DNA of 21,076 bases, taken from positions 1 through 21,076 of IMG/VR virus record IMGVR_UViG_3300022074_000453; one strand, 5' to 3'. The position numbers and the translations under genes are program-made. Under the pieces are notes generated by a model. That model ran no database searches and was not told the origin of the DNA. It saw only the letters and a program-made list of their open reading frames with translations. The stretch's first letter is position 1, and every line of letters begins with the position of its first letter. The DNA comes from a virus. Below are positions 19,318 through 21,076 of the stretch, piece after piece.

Positions 19318-21076
19318 TAGATAGCCCTTAGTTCATCTATTGATTCCCCTACACAAATTTCATTAACAACAGTAGCTCCTTCAACTTCTACTGCAAAAGT
19401 TTTATGGACACTAGCTGGTAAACGAACAACAGGTTCTGTTATAGAGGTAGAACTAAAGCTAGGTGTAGTTCCAGTTACGGTAAAAGCACTACCAGAAGTA
19501 GCTATGACACTATTGTATATAATACTACCATCTCCATATACTTTTACTCTTACGGGATAGGTTTCTGCATCTACCTTAGCAAACCCCATACTAGTAGGTT
19601 TAGGCATAACATACTCTTTAGACTTCCAATTGTAAGTTAAATTAGTGTTACTACCTTGGAACTTTTTAATCGTGTTGCTTATAATTAAATATAACTGGCT
19701 ATCGTCTGGATCTGTATGTCCGCCTCGTATTAAGCCACTTGCATCTAAATCTACAAAACTAGTTCCATCAGATACTCTTGGGTCAAAAATAAAACCACCA
19801 TAGCCACTACCTGTAGAATAAAAACCTATGTACCTTTCTTCCCACATAAAACCTGTAATAGTCGCAGGATAATATATAGATTGCCATTGACTAGGAGTTA
19901 TTATAGCTTCAGTCATATTACGTACACTTGTGCCTTCAGCTGCAATCAAGCCATCCGGGCTAGCATATATAACATATGGGCCCATATCTACTAAAGATCT
20001 TTTGTTTAAATTAGCGTGTGAGCTTTCTATACGTATAGCAGTCATAGAAGAAGGATCTGAGCCAGTTACTAGATAAGGCACACTTTTTGTAGTAACTAAA
20101 ATACCATTAGACACAACTTTCATACCTACTATTTCTTCTTCTAATGTAATTCTATAGTTTGCTGGCCAAGCATGAGGTAAAAAAGCTTCAGAAAAACATA
20201 TACGTTTACCTGTAAAACCTGCAAACACGCCCCCTGGTAACGCACATAGTCCCTTCATAGGCCCATCAGGATATAAAGCGGTATCGTCATCTGGTGGTGC
20301 AATCCACGTAGTAGAAGGTATAACCTCAGCTAGTTCATTGTTATTTGATGTATCTGAAAAAGTAGTTGTAGCAAGTGTTACCTCTCCTACAAATTGAAAT
20401 GCGGTGGTATTTGAGCCTGTGTTAGATCTGTATATACGTTTTTTAGATAAATTAGTATTGGATTTTGCACTACTAGTTTCTAAGTTACTTAAGCTGACTG
20501 TTTGGTTATCATCTGTTGTTATAACAGTAGAAGCAGCAGAAGGTGGTCCTTCTTCTCCATATGCTGTTACAAAGGTATAAACATAAGATGTTTCAAAGTC
20601 TATATTAGCATCTGATGGCCCACCAAAAGAAGCACCATTTGTTACAGAGCCTGAAGCCCCGTTACCAGTAGCAGAACCACTTGTTTCTACTGTAAGAGTT
20701 GTGCCAGAGGGGGTAGATACTATTTTAAAATCTCCGTTTATCTCATCGGCCGTAAGGCCATTTGTATCACTAAAACCCGCAAGTGTAACGAACTGATTTG
20801 CGGCACTATTATGAGCACTTGCAGTAGTTACGGTTATAGTACCAGAGCCACTTGCAGTAGTTACCGTTGCATTTATTTGTGTTGGAGAGGCCACAGCCAC
20901 AGTTGGAGCAGCTGTAGGTGCGGGTACGCCTAGCCTATAAAAAGCATTAGGGTAAGGTGCACTACCTAAAATAATATCACTTCTACCCATTCTAGGAAAA
21001 GATTGACCAGACCAATAAATCGTGTCATTAGTATCTCCTGCTATGGGCCCACGCACGACATCTACATCTTCATCAA
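19317..21076 (-). CDS. Phage structural (tail/baseplate-type) protein, N-terminus outside the window
   Basis: At least 586 residues of a large virion protein. The frame is open to the window edge (in-frame codons upstream of the GTG at 21056 read DEDVDVV), so the true start lies outside and this gene is partial. The visible N-terminal part has DVVRGPIAGDTNDTIYWSGQ, typical of a family of phage structural proteins next to tail genes. An Ig/FN3-like Ser/Thr-rich insert (about 45-240) follows. Then comes a conserved core (PMKGLCALPGGVFAGFTGK, ICFSEAFLPHAWP, GMKVVSNGILVTTKSVPYLV, PYVIYASPDGLIA) that looks like repeated beta-blades. The stop overlaps the tail fibre start as TAATG. A role in the tail hub or tail-to-fibre connection is inferred from position. 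Confidence 0.8.
   Translation of the reverse strand, partial: DEDVDVVRGPIAGDTNDTIYWSGQSFPRMGRSDIILGSAPYPNAFYRLGVPAPTAAPTVAVASPTQINATVTTASGSGTITVTTASAHNSAANQFVTLAGFSDTNGLTADEINGDFKIVSTPSGTTLTVETSGSATGNGASGSVTNGASFGGPSDANIDFETSYVYTFVTAYGEEGPPSAASTVITTDDNQTVSLSNLETSSAKSNTNLSKKRIYRSNTGSNTTAFQFVGEVTLATTTFSDTSNNNELAEVIPSTTWIAPPDDDTALYPDGPMKGLCALPGGVFAGFTGKRICFSEAFLPHAWPANYRITLEEEIVGMKVVSNGILVTTKSVPYLVTGSDPSSMTAIRIESSHANLNKRSLVDMGPYVIYASPDGLIAAEGTSVRNMTEAIITPSQWQSIYYPATITGFMWEERYIGFYSTGSGYGGFIFDPRVSDGTSFVDLDASGLIRGGHTDPDDSQLYLIISNTIKKFQGSNTNLTYNWKSKEYVMPKPTSMGFAKVDAETYPVRVKVYGDGSIIYNSVIATSGSAFTVTGTTPSFSSTSITEPVVRLPASVHKTFAVEVEGATVVNEICVGESIDELRAI

Overview
The window is a piece of a tailed bacteriophage genome (Caudoviricetes). 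It is AT-rich and tightly packed, and many start codons overlap the previous stop codon. The gene content (family A DNA polymerase, primase-helicase, Cas4-like nuclease, SNF2-type helicase, DUF3310, spanins, holin-like proteins, a lambda gpJ/DUF1983-type tail fibre) resembles phages of Gram-negative marine bacteria. The spanin pair and the outer-membrane lipoprotein CsgG require a host with an outer membrane. The host genus and the virion morphology cannot be decided from this window. No integrase, terminase, capsid gene or tRNA is present.

Layout. (i) Positions 1-140 hold the first 46 codons of a leftward gene that leaves the window. (ii) 141-236 is a divergent regulatory gap with a good leftward promoter (TTGACA-17-TATGAC), an 8-bp inverted repeat and a ribosome-binding site in a hairpin loop. 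(iii) 237-9023 is the rightward early/replication block: two small unknowns, DNA polymerase A, a phage CsrA, an AEP-type primase fused to an SF3-like helicase, a PD-(D/E)XK nuclease with a probable Fe-S cluster, an SNF2-like helicase, two conserved phage proteins of unknown function, a second PD-(D/E)XK nuclease and a DUF3310 protein. Candidate promoters with adjacent palindromes precede the genes at 5916 and 7660. (iv) 9024-9117 is a short convergent gap. (v) 9118-21076 is the leftward late block. In transcription order it holds a structural protein cut by the window end, the tail fibre, small conserved proteins, the overlapping Rz/Rz1-like spanins, a 55-aa membrane protein, a staphylococcal-nuclease-like enzyme, a holin-like protein, two paralogous small membrane proteins, then CsgF, CsgG, a curlin-repeat protein, a FecR-domain protein, a CHASE2 adenylate cyclase and a small HNH protein.

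The striking part is 9346-14156. A curli-type secretion unit (CsgF, CsgG and a secreted curlin-like protein) is joined to a FecR-domain protein, whose C-terminus also looks curlin-like, and to a transmembrane CHASE2/class III nucleotide cyclase with its catalytic residues intact. All of these genes overlap or abut each other and the lysis genes, so they probably share the late transcript. Together with the phage CsrA in the early block, the phage appears to carry a set of host surface and signalling functions: early post-transcriptional control, then late export of an amyloid-like surface protein and possibly cAMP production. An alternative is that CsgG/CsgF have been adapted to lysis or envelope permeabilisation. 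The sequence does not decide between these.
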